A stretch of DNA of 64,000 nt, taken from positions 1 through 64,000 of the forward strand of contig NZ_AYMQ01000005.1 of the NCBI RefSeq assembly GCF_000633355.1. The letters are read 5' to 3'. This document shows positions 18,874 through 29,006 of this stretch, piece by piece. Below the pieces are notes generated by a model. The model saw only the letters and a program-made list of their open reading frames with translations, made no database searches and had not been told where the DNA came from. The stretch's first letter is position 1, and each line of letters begins with the position of its first letter. Made by a program: the position numbers and the translations under genes. The stretch comes from Serratia sp. H1w. Its GTDB lineage: Bacteria; Pseudomonadota; Gammaproteobacteria; Enterobacterales; Enterobacteriaceae.

Positions 18874-19296
18874 TTACTCGCCGACGTGGAAATTCATTTT
18901 ACCGTCTGGCAGGGCACGAGGGCTACCGCTGTCATCTACCGCAACATAGGTAAACACCGCTTCCGTGGCCCGGTAGCGCTGGCCGATCGGGGCAGAAGAG
19001 ACCTTCTTGACCCAAACTTCCACATTGATGGTAATGGAACTGCGGCCACTGCGGATGCAGTTGGCATAGCAGCACACCACGTCACCTACGGCGACCGGCT
19101 TGAGAAAGGTCATGCCGTCAACCCGCACGGTCACCACGCGTCCTTCGGCAATCTCTTTGGCCAGGATCGCGCCGCCAATATCCATTTGCGACATCAGCCA
19201 ACCGCCAAAGATATCGCCGTTGGCATTGGTATCAGCTGGCATGGCCAGCGTGCGCAGTACCAGCTCGCCGCTAGGTAAAGGTCGTTGTTCGGTCAT
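18874..19296 (-). CDS. yciA: Acyl-CoA thioesterase YciA
   Basis: Hotdog-fold thioesterase (140 residues) that hydrolyses a broad range of acyl-CoAs. The family block ADTNANGDIFGGWLMSQMD contains the catalytic Asp/Asn region, and DIGGAILAKEIAEGRVVTVRV follows as in E. coli YciA. The start overlaps the yciB stop by one base (TAATG), indicating coupled translation. Confidence 0.95.
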   Translation of the reverse strand: MTEQRPLPSGELVLRTLAMPADTNANGDIFGGWLMSQMDIGGAILAKEIAEGRVVTVRVDGMTFLKPVAVGDVVCCYANCIRSGRSSITINVEVWVKKVSSAPIGQRYRATEAVFTYVAVDDSGSPRALPDGKMNFHVGE

Positions 19297-19835
19297 TATT
19301 TCTTCTGCTCTTCTGGCATATGACGGTAGATATAGACACCACTCAACAGGGTGAAGACCAGCGTCAGTACGGTCAGGCCAAACACTTTAAAGTTAACCCA
19401 AACGTCCTGTGGCAACCAGAAGGCCACATAGATATTGGCCAAGCCGCAGGCCAGGAAGAACAGGGCCCAGGCAATGTTGAGGTTATTCCACACTTTATCC
19501 GGCAAGGTCAGCTCTTTACCTAGCATGCGTTGGATCAGCGGCTTTTTCAGTACCAGTTGGCTGATCAGCAGCGCCAGGGCGAACAGGGTATAGATGGCCG
19601 TGACCTTCCATTTGATAAACAGATCGTTGTGGAACACCAGGGTCAAGGTACCGAACACGGCCACCATGGCAAAGGTGATCAGCGTCATTTTCTCGACCTT
19701 GCGATATTTCAGCCAGGTAAAGACCAGTGCCAAGGCGGTGGCGACAATCAAAGCACCCGAGGCGACGTAGATATCGTAGAGCTTATAAAATGCAAAAAAG
19801 ACAATTAGGGGTAGAAAATCAAGAAACTGCTTCAT
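19296..19835 (-). CDS. yciB: YciB inner-membrane septation protein
   Basis: A 179-residue inner-membrane protein (IspA/YciB family) with five membrane helices, linked in E. coli to envelope integrity and septation through partners in the divisome. The start [20 protein letters not shown] and the block [16 protein letters not shown] are diagnostic. In E. coli yciC-yciB-yciA are adjacent; here a SulP transporter gene lies between yciB and yciC. Confidence 0.95.
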   Translation of the reverse strand: MKQFLDFLPLIVFFAFYKLYDIYVASGALIVATALALVFTWLKYRKVEKMTLITFAMVAVFGTLTLVFHNDLFIKWKVTAIYTLFALALLISQLVLKKPLIQRMLGKELTLPDKVWNNLNIAWALFFLACGLANIYVAFWLPQDVWVNFKVFGLTVLTLVFTLLSGVYIYRHMPEEQKK

Positions 19836-20057
19836 AAATCAATCCATCATAGGTTCATCGGGCGACTATACCGGATTTGGCGCGATCTGTGTACCGGGCG
19901 AAGGTGCAGATTATCGGCGTTTGCCTGCCAGATTTCTGCTGTTAACCGGAGAATTTGCATAAACTTACGATTGTCATCGTGGGTCGTTTGCAACAGCAGG
20001 GCCTACATCGCATATTAAGCATAATAATAGCCGCATTATTTACCATGGAAAATAACT

Positions 20058-21761
20058 ATGCAGTGGAAATCTCTCCGGGCGTGGACGCCTGGTTTGACGC
20101 ATTTATTAGGATATGAACGCAGTTGGTTGAAGCCGGATATTCGTGCGGGGTTGTCGGTTGCCGCAGTAGCGCTCCCGGTGGCGATCGCCTATGCCGAACT
20201 GGCCGGCGTCAGCCCGGTGGTCGGGCTTTACTCCTGTATTTTACCGATGATCGCCTATGCCATTTTCGGCTCGTCACGGCAGCTGATTGTCGGGCCGGAT
20301 GCGGCAACCTGCGCGGTGATCGCCGCCGTGGTGACTCCGTTAGCCGCGGGCAGCATGGAGCTGCATTGGCAACTGACCATCATGATGACCGCCATGATGG
20401 GCGCTTGGTGTCTGTTGGCCAGTCGCTTTCGGCTTGGTGCTTTAGCGGATCTGCTTTCGCGCCCGATCCTCAGTGGGTTGCTGAACGGGGTAGCGATCAC
20501 CATCATCGTCGATCAGATCGGTAAAGTGCTGGGGTTCGGCGTACACCCGGCACAGTTGATCGAACGTATCTATGCCTTACCCGGCAATCTGTTGCACAGT
20601 GACGGCCTGACGATGGGGATTTCTTTGCTGACCTTGCTGATGCTGGTGGGGGTTAAAAAGCTGCGGCCTAACTGGCCAGCACCGTTGTTTGCCATCGTGC
20701 TGGTCGCCTTCATCACCTGGGCGGGAAATTTGCAGCAACACGGCATCATTACCGTGGGGGGCTTCAGCGGGATGTTGCCTATCGTCCAGTGGCCGGACTT
20801 CCAGCCAGGATTGCTGCGTGACATGGTGATCCCGGCGCTCAACCTGGCGGTGGTCAGCTTTGTCAGCATGATGCTTACGGCGCGCAGCTTTGCGGCAAAA
20901 AATGGCTACGAAGTGAATGCCGATGCGGAATTTCGTGCGCTGGGGCTGGTAAACATCGTCTCCGCGCTGTCGCAAGGGTTTGCTATCAGCGGAGCGGATT
21001 CGCGTACTGCGGTAAACGATGCCAACGGTGGCAAAAGCCAGCTGGTATCAATTATTGCTGCCATCGTGATCGGCATTGTGCTGTTGTTCCTGACTTCGCC
21101 GCTGCAATTTATCCCAGTGGCCGGGTTAGGCGTGGTGCTGATGTATGCCGCGTGGTCGCTGCTCGATATTCGTGGCATCTGGATTTTGCGTCGGCGCAAT
21201 ACGCAGGCGTTTTATCTGGCGGCCTTTACCTTTATCAGCGTGCTGCTGGTGGGGGTGATCAGCGGTATTGGCTTGGCGGTGTTGCTTGGCCTGATGCAGT
21301 TTCTGCGCACCGTATTCCGCCCAACGGAGCAACTGCTGGGGGTCAACGAGGAAGGCATGATCCACTCAATGGGCAATAACAACGGGGTGAAGGCGGTGCA
21401 GGGCGTGATGATGTACCGCTTTAACTCGCCGTTGACCTATTTCAATGTGGCCTACTTCAAACGGCGCATTCTTAATCTGGTCGATAGCACGCCGTTCCAG
21501 CCGCGTTGGGTGGTGGTGGATGCGGTGGCCAGCTTTACCCATGCGGATATTAGCGTGCTGGCCGCGATTGATGAGCTAAAGCGTGATTTGTTACAGCGTA
21601 ATGTAAAGCTGGTGCTGGCAGGGCGGCGTACCGAGTTAACCCGTTGGTTCCGCATCAATCAGGTGGGGCGCGATAAGGATCTAATCCTGGTACCCGACCT
21701 CTATCTGGCACTCAAGCTGATACAAAGTAAGGAACAGGCTGAACCCGCCACGGTTGCGTAA
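20058..21761 (+). CDS. SulP-family anion transporter with STAS domain
   Basis: A 567-residue SLC26/SulP transporter. The membrane part (about residues 25-430) has the signature LSVAAVALPVAIAYAELAGV followed by VVGLYSCILPMIAYAIFGSS; the C-terminal cytoplasmic STAS domain covers about 440-555. Relatives move sulfate, bicarbonate or dicarboxylates (E. coli DauA is 559 residues). The substrate cannot be decided here. The gene sits between yciB and yciC, which are neighbours in E. coli, and is convergent with yciC. Confidence 0.88.
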   Translation: MQWKSLRAWTPGLTHLLGYERSWLKPDIRAGLSVAAVALPVAIAYAELAGVSPVVGLYSCILPMIAYAIFGSSRQLIVGPDAATCAVIAAVVTPLAAGSMELHWQLTIMMTAMMGAWCLLASRFRLGALADLLSRPILSGLLNGVAITIIVDQIGKVLGFGVHPAQLIERIYALPGNLLHSDGLTMGISLLTLLMLVGVKKLRPNWPAPLFAIVLVAFITWAGNLQQHGIITVGGFSGMLPIVQWPDFQPGLLRDMVIPALNLAVVSFVSMMLTARSFAAKNGYEVNADAEFRALGLVNIVSALSQGFAISGADSRTAVNDANGGKSQLVSIIAAIVIGIVLLFLTSPLQFIPVAGLGVVLMYAAWSLLDIRGIWILRRRNTQAFYLAAFTFISVLLVGVISGIGLAVLLGLMQFLRTVFRPTEQLLGVNEEGMIHSMGNNNGVKAVQGVMMYRFNSPLTYFNVAYFKRRILNLVDSTPFQPRWVVVDAVASFTHADISVLAAIDELKRDLLQRNVKLVLAGRRTELTRWFRINQVGRDKDLILVPDLYLALKLIQSKEQAEPATVA

Positions 21762-21764
21762 ATA

Positions 21765-21793
21765 AAAAGGGCACGCCAACAGCGTGCCCTTAA
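21765..21793. terminator. Terminator between the SulP gene and yciC
   Basis: GGGCACGC, loop CAACA, GCGTGCCC, flanked by AAAAA on the left. On the minus strand this gives a strong terminator for yciC; the plus-strand T run is short. Confidence 0.75.
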
Positions 21794-21810
21794 TCGTTAA
21801 CCGACTCGGT

Positions 21811-22605
21811 TTATCTTTTATCTAAGGACACACCAGCAGCGGGCGCATTGTCACGTAGCAGCATATACAGGCGGAACAGATAAATCAGCAGCAGGGCAGA
21901 AACCAGGTTGCTCAATGCGGTCAACACCACACTGGCAACGTGCGGCGTCAATACCGACAAGTGGCTGACCATAAACAGCACCAGCAGCTTGGCCGCCAAC
22001 CATAGCATCATCGCCGGTACGATCACCCGGGCGTTGGCAAAGGCCAGCTTGCAGCTCAATTTCAGCGAGGCAAACAGGCTTTTCCCATCGGCAACGGAAA
22101 TCACCGGGGCCAATGAGAACGAGATTGCCAGGATCACGCCGGGCACGACGAACAGCGTCAGGCCTAGCTGGGTCAGTAAGGTGCAGACAAACAACAGCAG
22201 CAGCAAGCGCGGCAATAGCGGGGCAGAAATCCCGATAGCCCGCAGTGCGCTGGTGCGCTGGCCTTCAGAAACCAGGCGGATCAGCGTCAACATTCCCCCC
22301 ACCAGCAGCACGTTACCCACCAAAGCGGAAATCATGGCGGCGGCGGACACTTTCAACAGCACCATCTGCTGTTCAGGCGTCATTTGCTGAATGATTTCCT
22401 GGATCCCCATGCCGGTACCGGCGTTGGAGGCCAAATCACTTTCCGTCGCGGTCAGGACCTTCAACTGCTCGATATCGGGGCTGAAAGCCTGATTAAGCAG
22501 CACAGAAATGAACGCGGTCAGCAGTGCCAACAGAACAATGCTGGCAACCTGATTACGGAAAAAGTTAAAACTGTCACGGTACAACGTGTTGGCCGTGATT
22601 GGCAT
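21811..22605 (-). CDS. yciC: YciC inner-membrane protein
   Basis: A 264-residue polytopic membrane protein of the UPF0259 family, similar to E. coli YciC from [19 protein letters not shown] to [14 protein letters not shown]. Function is unknown. ATG 22605 is chosen because AGGAG lies at ideal spacing and the E. coli protein starts at the same place; the frame is open 24 codons further upstream. Separated from yciBA by the SulP gene, it must have its own promoter. Confidence 0.9.
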   Translation of the reverse strand: MPITANTLYRDSFNFFRNQVASIVLLALLTAFISVLLNQAFSPDIEQLKVLTATESDLASNAGTGMGIQEIIQQMTPEQQMVLLKVSAAAMISALVGNVLLVGGMLTLIRLVSEGQRTSALRAIGISAPLLPRLLLLLFVCTLLTQLGLTLFVVPGVILAISFSLAPVISVADGKSLFASLKLSCKLAFANARVIVPAMMLWLAAKLLVLFMVSHLSVLTPHVASVVLTALSNLVSALLLIYLFRLYMLLRDNAPAAGVSLDKR

Positions 22606-22637
22606 GCAAACTCCTTGGCGTCGGGGGACATAATAAA

Positions 22638-23078
22638 TTAGTGGGCGATTGTACCCTGTTCTGCGCCGCTGTGGCACCCCGTGAATGGCACCGTGCTGAT
22701 TTCTTGGGCGATTATGGTCTCTGCCAGCGATAATGGCAGCGGAACCGGCAAGGGGGGCAGACCGTAGCGCTCACGGGCCCGATCGCAGGCTTCATTACGT
22801 AGGCCATTTTCCCCGGATTGATCGAACTCACGGCAGGGGCTAGGGCGATTGAGATAGATCGAACAGGAAACCGCCTGGCCAATCTCACCGATCAACGAGG
22901 TGCAACGCGGGGATTTACTGTTGGTCCCCTGCATACAACGCAGAAAAGGACTCAAGGGTTCGGTTGCCGCAATAGGCACCGCGCCGCCACCATCTTCCGC
23001 TTCGGCCCAATAGAATGATACTCGGAAATAACCGCAGCAGGCGCCACAGCTGGTACAGGGATTTTGAATTTCGCTCAT
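22638..23078 (-). CDS. YkgJ-family cysteine-cluster protein
   Basis: A 146-residue protein with the N-terminal cluster [17 protein letters not shown] and later cysteines in SPRCTS, VSCSIY and PSPCREF. This is the CxxCxxCC (YkgJ/YkgJ-like) family, expected to bind zinc or an iron-sulfur centre; function is unknown. The start at ATG 23078 follows E. coli YkgJ (MSEI...). An AGGAGT lies 14 bases upstream, rather far, and upstream non-ATG starts are possible. This gene is not next to yciC in E. coli. Confidence 0.82.
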   Translation of the reverse strand: MSEIQNPCTSCGACCGYFRVSFYWAEAEDGGGAVPIAATEPLSPFLRCMQGTNSKSPRCTSLIGEIGQAVSCSIYLNRPSPCREFDQSGENGLRNEACDRARERYGLPPLPVPLPLSLAETIIAQEISTVPFTGCHSGAEQGTIAH

Positions 23079-23204
23079 CTTGATTGCCACCGACTCCTTA
23101 CCGGCCACCAACCAAAACCAACAGGAATAAAGAAATTACTCAGCGCTATTTTTTTTAGCAACTGATTTTTAAACTTGCATCAAATATGCAACAAAAGGCG
23201 TTTA

Positions 23205-23218
23205 TTGATTCAGATCAA
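23205..23218. promoter_or_regulatory. FNR box upstream of ompW
   Basis: TTGATTCAGATCAA is a perfect match to the FNR consensus TTGAT-N4-ATCAA. It lies 145 bases before the ompW start. ompW is a known FNR target in enterobacteria, so activation without oxygen is expected. Confidence 0.75.
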
Positions 23219-23362
23219 TTATCGATTTATTAACACCTTAGGTGGCTTTGTTTTTGGTGGGAATTTAAATTTTTACACTTAAGATGTGATCTCGATTGGA
23301 TCATAAATACCTGTTAATAGGTATATTCGTCGGGACTATAAACCACACAAATGGAATGGATA

Positions 23363-24004
23363 ATGAAAAAGACAACTCTGGTGGTGTTAGGGGCTCTGAT
23401 GGCTCCTATGTTTGCAAGTGCGCATCAAGCGGGTGATTTCCTGTTCCGTGCAGGTACTGCAACAGTTCGTCCAAATGCGGGTTCGGACAACGTTTTAGGT
23501 CAAGGGTCTTTCAACGCCAATAACAACACTCAGCTGGGTCTGACTTTTGGTTACATGGTAACGGACAATATCGGCGTTGAATTGCTGGCCGCGACCCCGT
23601 TCCGCCATAAAGTTTCTCTGGGTGGCCCAGCTGTCAACGGAGATATTGCAACAGTTCGTCAATTGCCACCAACGCTGATGGCACAGTACTACTTTGGCGA
23701 AAAGCAGGACAAACTGCGTCCTTACCTGGGTATCGGTGTTAACTACACCATGTTCTTCGATGAGAAATTCAACGACAACGGTAAGGATGCGGGTCTTAGC
23801 AACCTGGATCTGAAAAATTCCTGGGGTGTGGCCGGGCAGGCAGGTCTGGATTACAACCTGGATGAACACTGGATGCTGAACATGTCGGTCTGGTGGATGA
23901 ATATCGAGACCAAGGTGCGCTTCGACGCTGGCGATCAACATCAGAGTATCGATACTCGTCTGGATCCGTGGGTGTTTATGTTTGGTGCGGGTTACCGCTT
24001 CTAA
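23363..24004 (+). CDS. ompW: Outer-membrane protein W
   Basis: An eight-stranded beta-barrel porin of 213 residues. Signal peptide of 21 residues (MKKTTLVVLGALMAPMFASA), mature start HQAGDFLFRAG, family blocks LGLTFGYMVTDNIGVELLAA and YLGIGVNYT, and C-terminal Phe (GAGYRF) for BAM recognition. OmpW passes small hydrophobic molecules and is linked to anaerobic and stress responses. The start at 23363 puts the signal peptide at the terminus; an ATG four codons earlier is less likely. yciG, yciF and yciE, which follow in E. coli, are absent. Confidence 0.95.
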   Translation: MKKTTLVVLGALMAPMFASAHQAGDFLFRAGTATVRPNAGSDNVLGQGSFNANNNTQLGLTFGYMVTDNIGVELLAATPFRHKVSLGGPAVNGDIATVRQLPPTLMAQYYFGEKQDKLRPYLGIGVNYTMFFDEKFNDNGKDAGLSNLDLKNSWGVAGQAGLDYNLDEHWMLNMSVWWMNIETKVRFDAGDQHQSIDTRLDPWVFMFGAGYRF

Positions 24005-24049
24005 GCCAGCCCGCAATAAGGAGGCGCTGCTCGGCGCCTCCCTCTTCAG

Positions 24050-24364
24050 TTACTTGATGCGCATATCGTTTTCTACCGCTTTCACACCCGCCACGCCGCG
24101 AGTCACCTGAACTGCGCGATTAGCATCGGCGCTAGAGCTGACAAAACCGCTGAGCTGAACCTTGCCTTTAAAGGTCTCGACACTGATCTCAGTGGATTTG
24201 ATGGTTTTATCCGCTAACAGTGCAGACTTCACTTTGGTCGTGACGACCGTATCGTCAATATAGCCGCCAGTGCCTTCGGATTTTGCCGTTGGCGCGCAGG
24301 CAGAAACTGCCATAGCCAAAATACCCGCCATGCACAGCGCCGAAAGGGTTTTAAATAGCTTCAT
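24050..24364 (-). CDS. BON-domain lipoprotein
   Basis: A 104-residue envelope lipoprotein. The signal peptide ends in a lipobox (AVSAC, Cys23), and one BON domain follows, with DDTVVTTKVKSALLADKTIK and GKVQLSGFVSSSADANRA. BON domains (as in OsmY and DolP) associate with phospholipid membranes. AGGAGA precedes the ATG. It lies between ompW and trpA in place of E. coli yciGFE; the precise role is unknown. Confidence 0.87.
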   Translation of the reverse strand: MKLFKTLSALCMAGILAMAVSACAPTAKSEGTGGYIDDTVVTTKVKSALLADKTIKSTEISVETFKGKVQLSGFVSSSADANRAVQVTRGVAGVKAVENDMRIK

Positions 24365-24539
24365 AAATGACTCTCCTTGCAAATGTTATTGTTGATACTA
24401 CAGGCTGATTTCAATCAGCTAACGGATCATATGCACTGAACCACCGAATAGAGAGCGGCCTCTATGATTGTGGGGCAGGATGCGGGTTTGTTCAAATTGT
24501 TTGCGAAAATAACTGCGGCAAGCTTGAGGGTAAACAAGA

Positions 24540-24574
24540 CGTTATCATCGGACACAGACAATCTGTATCCGATG
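24540..24574 (-). terminator. trp operon terminator
   Basis: On the minus strand CATCGGATACAGA, loop TTG, TCTGTGTCCGATG forms a 13-bp stem with one G-U pair, 17 bases after the trpA stop. A moderately T-rich tail (ATAACGTCTTGTTT) follows. Confidence 0.7.
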
Positions 24575-24591
24575 ATCGAGGATGAGAGGGA

Positions 24592-25398
24592 TTAAACGCG
24601 GGTTGCGGCCTTCATTTCACGAACAAACTTACCTAGCTTAGCCAGCATTTCCGCCGGTTGTGCCTGGTTTTGCTCGATGATTTTCACGATAGCCGAGCCG
24701 GAGATCGCCCCAGCTGCACCGGCCTGCAATGCATCTTTGACCTGTGAAGGTTCAGAGATACCAAAGCCTTGCAGCGGTGGTGCCGCATGATACTCGCGCA
24801 GCTTGTTGATCAAATGGTGCAAAGGTAGCTGGGCGCGGCTTTCCGTCCCGGTCACCCCGGCGCGTGACAGCAGGTAGGTGTAACCCCGGCCATGGGAGGA
24901 GATTTCACGCAGTAAATCCTCATCCGCATTAGGTGGGCAGATATAGATTGGCGCAATACCGTGGCGAGTCGCCGCCGCGCGGAAAGGTGCGGACTCCTCG
25001 AAAGGCACATCTGCGATCAACACCGAATCCACGCCAGCCTGCGCACAGCGCTGATAAAACTCATCAATACCGCCGTGGAATACCAGGTTGGCATACATCA
25101 GCAGGCCAATCGGAATATCAGGGTGTTTCTGACGGATCGCCGCCAGCATTTCAAAACAGTGCGTTGGCGTAACGCCGGAAGCAAAGGCACGCAGTGCTGC
25201 ACTCTGAATGGTTGGGCCATCGGCCAAAGGATCGGAGAAGGGGATCCCCAGTTCCAAGGCGTCTGCGCCGTTTTCCACCAGCGTGTCGATGATTTGTAAC
25301 GATAGCGTCGGGTTTGGGTCACCGAGGGTGACAAACGGCACGAAGGCGCCTTCTTGATTGGTTTCCAACCGTTTGAACAGCTGCTGATAACGTTCCAT
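24592..25398 (-). CDS. trpA: Tryptophan synthase alpha chain
   Basis: A 268-residue TIM barrel that cleaves indole-3-glycerol phosphate to indole and glyceraldehyde 3-phosphate and channels indole to TrpB. Catalytic Glu and Asp lie in [15 protein letters not shown] (near residues 49 and 60), and SRAGVTGTE and GFGISEP form the phosphate site. The start overlaps the trpB stop by one base. Confidence 0.98.
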   Translation of the reverse strand: MERYQQLFKRLETNQEGAFVPFVTLGDPNPTLSLQIIDTLVENGADALELGIPFSDPLADGPTIQSAALRAFASGVTPTHCFEMLAAIRQKHPDIPIGLLMYANLVFHGGIDEFYQRCAQAGVDSVLIADVPFEESAPFRAAATRHGIAPIYICPPNADEDLLREISSHGRGYTYLLSRAGVTGTESRAQLPLHHLINKLREYHAAPPLQGFGISEPSQVKDALQAGAAGAISGSAIVKIIEQNQAQPAEMLAKLGKFVREMKAATRV

Positions 25399-26588
25399 CA
25401 GATTTCTCCCCGTGCTTTCAGAATGTCGTGAACAGTAAATATGTCTTTGTCGCCGCGGCCGGACAGGTTAACCACCAGGATCTGTTCTTTCTGCGGCTCT
25501 TCACGGATCATTTTCAGCGCGTGCGCCAGGGCATGGGAAGATTCCAGCGCCGGGATAATCCCTTCGTGGCGGGAAAGCTCCTTGAAAGCCTCCAAAGCTT
25601 CATCATCGGTGATCGACACGTATTCTGCGCGGCCGATGCTGTTCAAATAGGCGTGCTGCGGGCCAACGGAAGGGAAGTCCAAACCGGCGGAGATGGAGTA
25701 AGACTCCTCGATCTGGCCTTCAGAGGTTTGCATCATCGGTGACTTCATACCGAAGTAGATCCCGACCTTGCCATGTTTCAATGGCGCACCATGCTGGCCG
25801 GTTTCGATCCCCAGCCCGGCAGGTTCGACACCGATCAGAGCAACGCTGGTATCGTCGATAAAGTCGGCAAACATGCCGATGGCGTTGGAACCACCGCCAA
25901 CGCAGGCCAACACGGCATCCGGCAGACGACCCTCACGCTCCAGCATCTGGGCTTTGGTTTCTTCGCCGATCATGCGCTGGAATTCACGCACGATGGTCGG
26001 GAACGGGTGTGGGCCTGCGGCAGTACCCAGCATGTAGTGGGCCTTTTCGTAAGAGCCAGACCAGTCGCGCAGCGCTTCGTTACAGGCATCTTTCAGCGTG
26101 GAAGAGCCGCTGTGTACCGCGATCACTTCAGCCCCCATCAAGCGCATGCGGAATACGTTAGGTGACTGGCGTTCAATATCCTTGGCACCCATGTAGATAC
26201 GGCATTTCAGACCGAGCAGAGCACAGGCCAATGCAGAGGCCACACCATGTTGACCAGCACCGGTTTCCGCGATGATCTCGGTTTTGCCCATGCGTTTAGC
26301 CAGCAACGCCTGGCCCAATACCTGGTTGGTCTTGTGGGCACCGCCGTGCAGCAGGTCTTCACGCTTCAGATAGAGCTTGGTTTTACTCCCGGCTGTCAGG
26401 TTTTTGCACAGCGTCAGTGCCGTTGGGCGGCCCGCGTAGTTTTTCAGCAGATCGATAAATTCTGCCTGGAACTCTGGGTCACGCTGGGCGCTGACGAAGG
26501 CCTCTTCCAGTTGTTTCAGTGCTGGCATCAAAATTTGCGGCACATATTGGCCACCAAATTCGCCGAAGTAAGGGTTAAGCAGCGTCAT
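25398..26588 (-). CDS. trpB: Tryptophan synthase beta chain
   Basis: A 396-residue PLP enzyme that condenses indole with serine. The PLP lysine is in GGAHKTNQV (near residue 87), the indole tunnel and ammonium region follow in [12 protein letters not shown], and the cofactor phosphate loop is [10 protein letters not shown]. The gap to trpCF is 38 bases. Confidence 0.98.
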   Translation of the reverse strand: MTLLNPYFGEFGGQYVPQILMPALKQLEEAFVSAQRDPEFQAEFIDLLKNYAGRPTALTLCKNLTAGSKTKLYLKREDLLHGGAHKTNQVLGQALLAKRMGKTEIIAETGAGQHGVASALACALLGLKCRIYMGAKDIERQSPNVFRMRLMGAEVIAVHSGSSTLKDACNEALRDWSGSYEKAHYMLGTAAGPHPFPTIVREFQRMIGEETKAQMLEREGRLPDAVLACVGGGSNAIGMFADFIDDTSVALIGVEPAGLGIETGQHGAPLKHGKVGIYFGMKSPMMQTSEGQIEESYSISAGLDFPSVGPQHAYLNSIGRAEYVSITDDEALEAFKELSRHEGIIPALESSHALAHALKMIREEPQKEQILVVNLSGRGDKDIFTVHDILKARGEI

Positions 26589-26626
26589 TATTTTTCCCGT
26601 TATTATCCGTTAAATGAGGTTCGCAA

Positions 26627-27991
26627 TCAGTAGGCGCGCAGGGTTTGGAACACCGCCGCCAGACGCTCGGCATCCTTGATGCCGGGTTGGCTCTCTACGC
26701 CAGAGTTGAAATCGAGGCCCGCGCAGCCCAGCAGGGCTGCATCTACGCAGTTATCGGCGCTCAGGCCACCGGCCAGCATCACGTTGTCCAGCGTCTGGCC
26801 CTGCAAAACCGACCAGTCGAAGCGAATGCCGGTACCGCCTGCGCCGTTATCGAGGAGATAACGATCGACGTGTTGCAGATCGCGGGCAGGCAGGCTGTCT
26901 TTCACGCTCAAGGCCTTCCAGATCTGACAGTTGGCGGGCAGTTCGGCGCGCAAAGCGTTGATATAATCCTGATCTTCCGCACCGTGCAGTTGCACCGCAT
27001 ACAGGCCCAGATGTTCAGCAGTTTGCGCTACCGTGGTGACCGGTGCATCACTGAAAACGCCAACGTATTTCAAGGGGGCACCGGCAATCACTTCCCTGGC
27101 GCGGGCAATATCCACGTTACGCGGAGAGCGGCCAACGAAGATCAAACCACCGAAGTTGGCACCGGCCTGATAGGCTGCGGCAGCATCCTGTGGCCGGGTC
27201 AGGCCACAGACTTTGTTATCGCCCAGGATCACGCGGCGCACTGCGCTACGCAGATTGCTTTCTGACATCAACGCACTGCCGATCAGGAAGCCGTTGGCGT
27301 AGCGGCTCAGCTCACGGATCTGACCATAGTTGTTGATGCCGGATTCGCTGATCACCGTTACGCCATGTGGCACACGCGGAGCCAGGGTGCGGGTGCGATC
27401 CAGATCGATAGACAGATCGCGCAGATCGCGGTTGTTAATGCCAATCACTTTGGCTTCGAGCTGTATCGCGCGCTGTAATTCTTCTTCGCTGATGACTTCG
27501 GTCAGCACGCCCATATTCAGGCTGTGTGCCACCGCAGACAGTTGGCGATATTGCTCGTCATTCAGTACCGACAGCATCAGTAAAATCGCGTCAGCCTGAT
27601 AATGACGAGCCAGATAGATCTGGTAAGGATCGATCATAAAGTCTTTGCACAGCACCGGTTGGGTCACGGTTTTGCTCACCAGTGGCAGGAAATCGAAACT
27701 GCCCTGGAAGTATTTTTCGTCGGTCAGCACCGAGATCGCCGAGGCGAAATCCTTATACACCGAGGCGATTTCCACCGGGTCAAAATTCTCGCGGATCAGC
27801 CCCTTGGAAGGAGAGGCTTTTTTGCATTCGAGAATAAATGCCGTTCTGGTGCCCTGCAGCGCGTGATAGAAGCTACGGCCGCTTGGCGTGATGTCGTTCT
27901 GAAAGCTGGCCAATGGTTGTTGTTGCTTGCGTGCCGCGACCCACTGCGCTTTGTCACGAACAATCTTGTTGAGCACGGTTTCCTGCATCAT
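26627..27991 (-). CDS. trpCF: Indole-3-glycerol-phosphate synthase / phosphoribosylanthranilate isomerase
   Basis: A fused enzyme of 454 residues doing the two steps before tryptophan synthase. The TrpC barrel (about 1-256) shows ILECKKASPSKG and VIGINNRDLRDLS; the TrpF barrel (about 257-454) shows KVCGLTRPQDA, QLHGAEDQ and LAGGLSADN. The fusion is usual for enterobacteria. The ATG follows the trpD stop codon directly, with AGAGGA overlapping the end of trpD; initiation could be at the first or second of two tandem ATGs. Confidence 0.97.
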   Translation of the reverse strand: MMQETVLNKIVRDKAQWVAARKQQQPLASFQNDITPSGRSFYHALQGTRTAFILECKKASPSKGLIRENFDPVEIASVYKDFASAISVLTDEKYFQGSFDFLPLVSKTVTQPVLCKDFMIDPYQIYLARHYQADAILLMLSVLNDEQYRQLSAVAHSLNMGVLTEVISEEELQRAIQLEAKVIGINNRDLRDLSIDLDRTRTLAPRVPHGVTVISESGINNYGQIRELSRYANGFLIGSALMSESNLRSAVRRVILGDNKVCGLTRPQDAAAAYQAGANFGGLIFVGRSPRNVDIARAREVIAGAPLKYVGVFSDAPVTTVAQTAEHLGLYAVQLHGAEDQDYINALRAELPANCQIWKALSVKDSLPARDLQHVDRYLLDNGAGGTGIRFDWSVLQGQTLDNVMLAGGLSADNCVDAALLGCAGLDFNSGVESQPGIKDAERLAAVFQTLRAY

Positions 27992-28990
27992 TTATCCTCT
28001 TGCTGCCAAAGCAGTGACACGCAGGTAAGCCTGCCCACTGTGGATCATGTCCAATGCCTGCTGCGCGTTGTGGCGCAGGTCTTCCTGTCCGAATAGTTTC
28101 AGCAACAGCGCGACGTTGGCGGCAACCGCCGCGGCGTGCGCTGGCTCGCCTTTACCTTGTAACAACCTTGCCAGAATGTCACGGTTTTCTTCCGGTGAGC
28201 CACCCAGCAGGGAACCCAGCGGATAACTGTCCAAACCGAAGGATTTCGGCGTCAGTTGATAGCTTTCGATCTCGCCGTTATTCAACTCGGCTACGTGAGT
28301 GGTGGTGTGGATCGCCACTTCATCCATGCCGCCACCATGTACGACCGCGGCGCGTTGATAACCCAGCACGCGCAGGGTTTGGGCGATTGGCAACACCAAC
28401 TCCGGACTGTAGACCCCGATTAATGCCAACGGGGGGCGAGCCGGGTTAATCAACGGCCCAAGTACGTTGAACACCGTGCGGGTCTTCAACTGTTGGCGTA
28501 CCGGCATCGCGTGACGAAAACCGGTGTGATACTGCGGTGCAAACAGGAAACACACGCCCAGGTCGTCAAGCGCCTTGCGGGATTCTTCCGCAGGCAGATC
28601 CAGGCGGATCCCAAAAGCGGCCAACAGATCGGATGAACCGGAACGGCTGGAGACGCTGCGGTTGCCGTGTTTGGCAACCTTGACCCCACAGGCGGCGGCA
28701 ACAAAGGCGCTGGCCGTGGAGATATTGATGCTGTTGGTGCCATCACCGCCGGTACCGACGATATCCGCGAAGGCATAGTCTGGGCGCGGGAACGGTAGGG
28801 CATCGGCCAACAATGCCTTGGCTGCCCCGGCGATCTCTTCCGGGCGCTCACCGCGGACCTTCATGCTGATCAGTGCCGCTGCCAGTTGGCTAGGTTCCAG
28901 CTCGCCGCGCACGATCGCGCTGAACAACTGCTGGCTTTCTTCCTGGTTCATCGATTCCGAACGATACAGTTTTTCAAGAATAGGTTGCAT
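27992..28990 (-). CDS. trpD: Anthranilate phosphoribosyltransferase
   Basis: A 332-residue enzyme that joins anthranilate to [18 protein letters not shown] is the PRPP-binding loop and [15 protein letters not shown] follows as expected. The important point is that it is a free-standing gene: in E. coli the glutaminase domain (TrpG) is fused to its N-terminus, while here trpG is separate, 16 bases upstream, as classically described for Serratia marcescens. Confidence 0.97.
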   Translation of the reverse strand: MQPILEKLYRSESMNQEESQQLFSAIVRGELEPSQLAAALISMKVRGERPEEIAGAAKALLADALPFPRPDYAFADIVGTGGDGTNSINISTASAFVAAACGVKVAKHGNRSVSSRSGSSDLLAAFGIRLDLPAEESRKALDDLGVCFLFAPQYHTGFRHAMPVRQQLKTRTVFNVLGPLINPARPPLALIGVYSPELVLPIAQTLRVLGYQRAAVVHGGGMDEVAIHTTTHVAELNNGEIESYQLTPKSFGLDSYPLGSLLGGSPEENRDILARLLQGKGEPAHAAAVAANVALLLKLFGQEDLRHNAQQALDMIHSGQAYLRVTALAARG

Positions 28991-29006
28991 AGTCGTTTCC
29001 TCTCAA

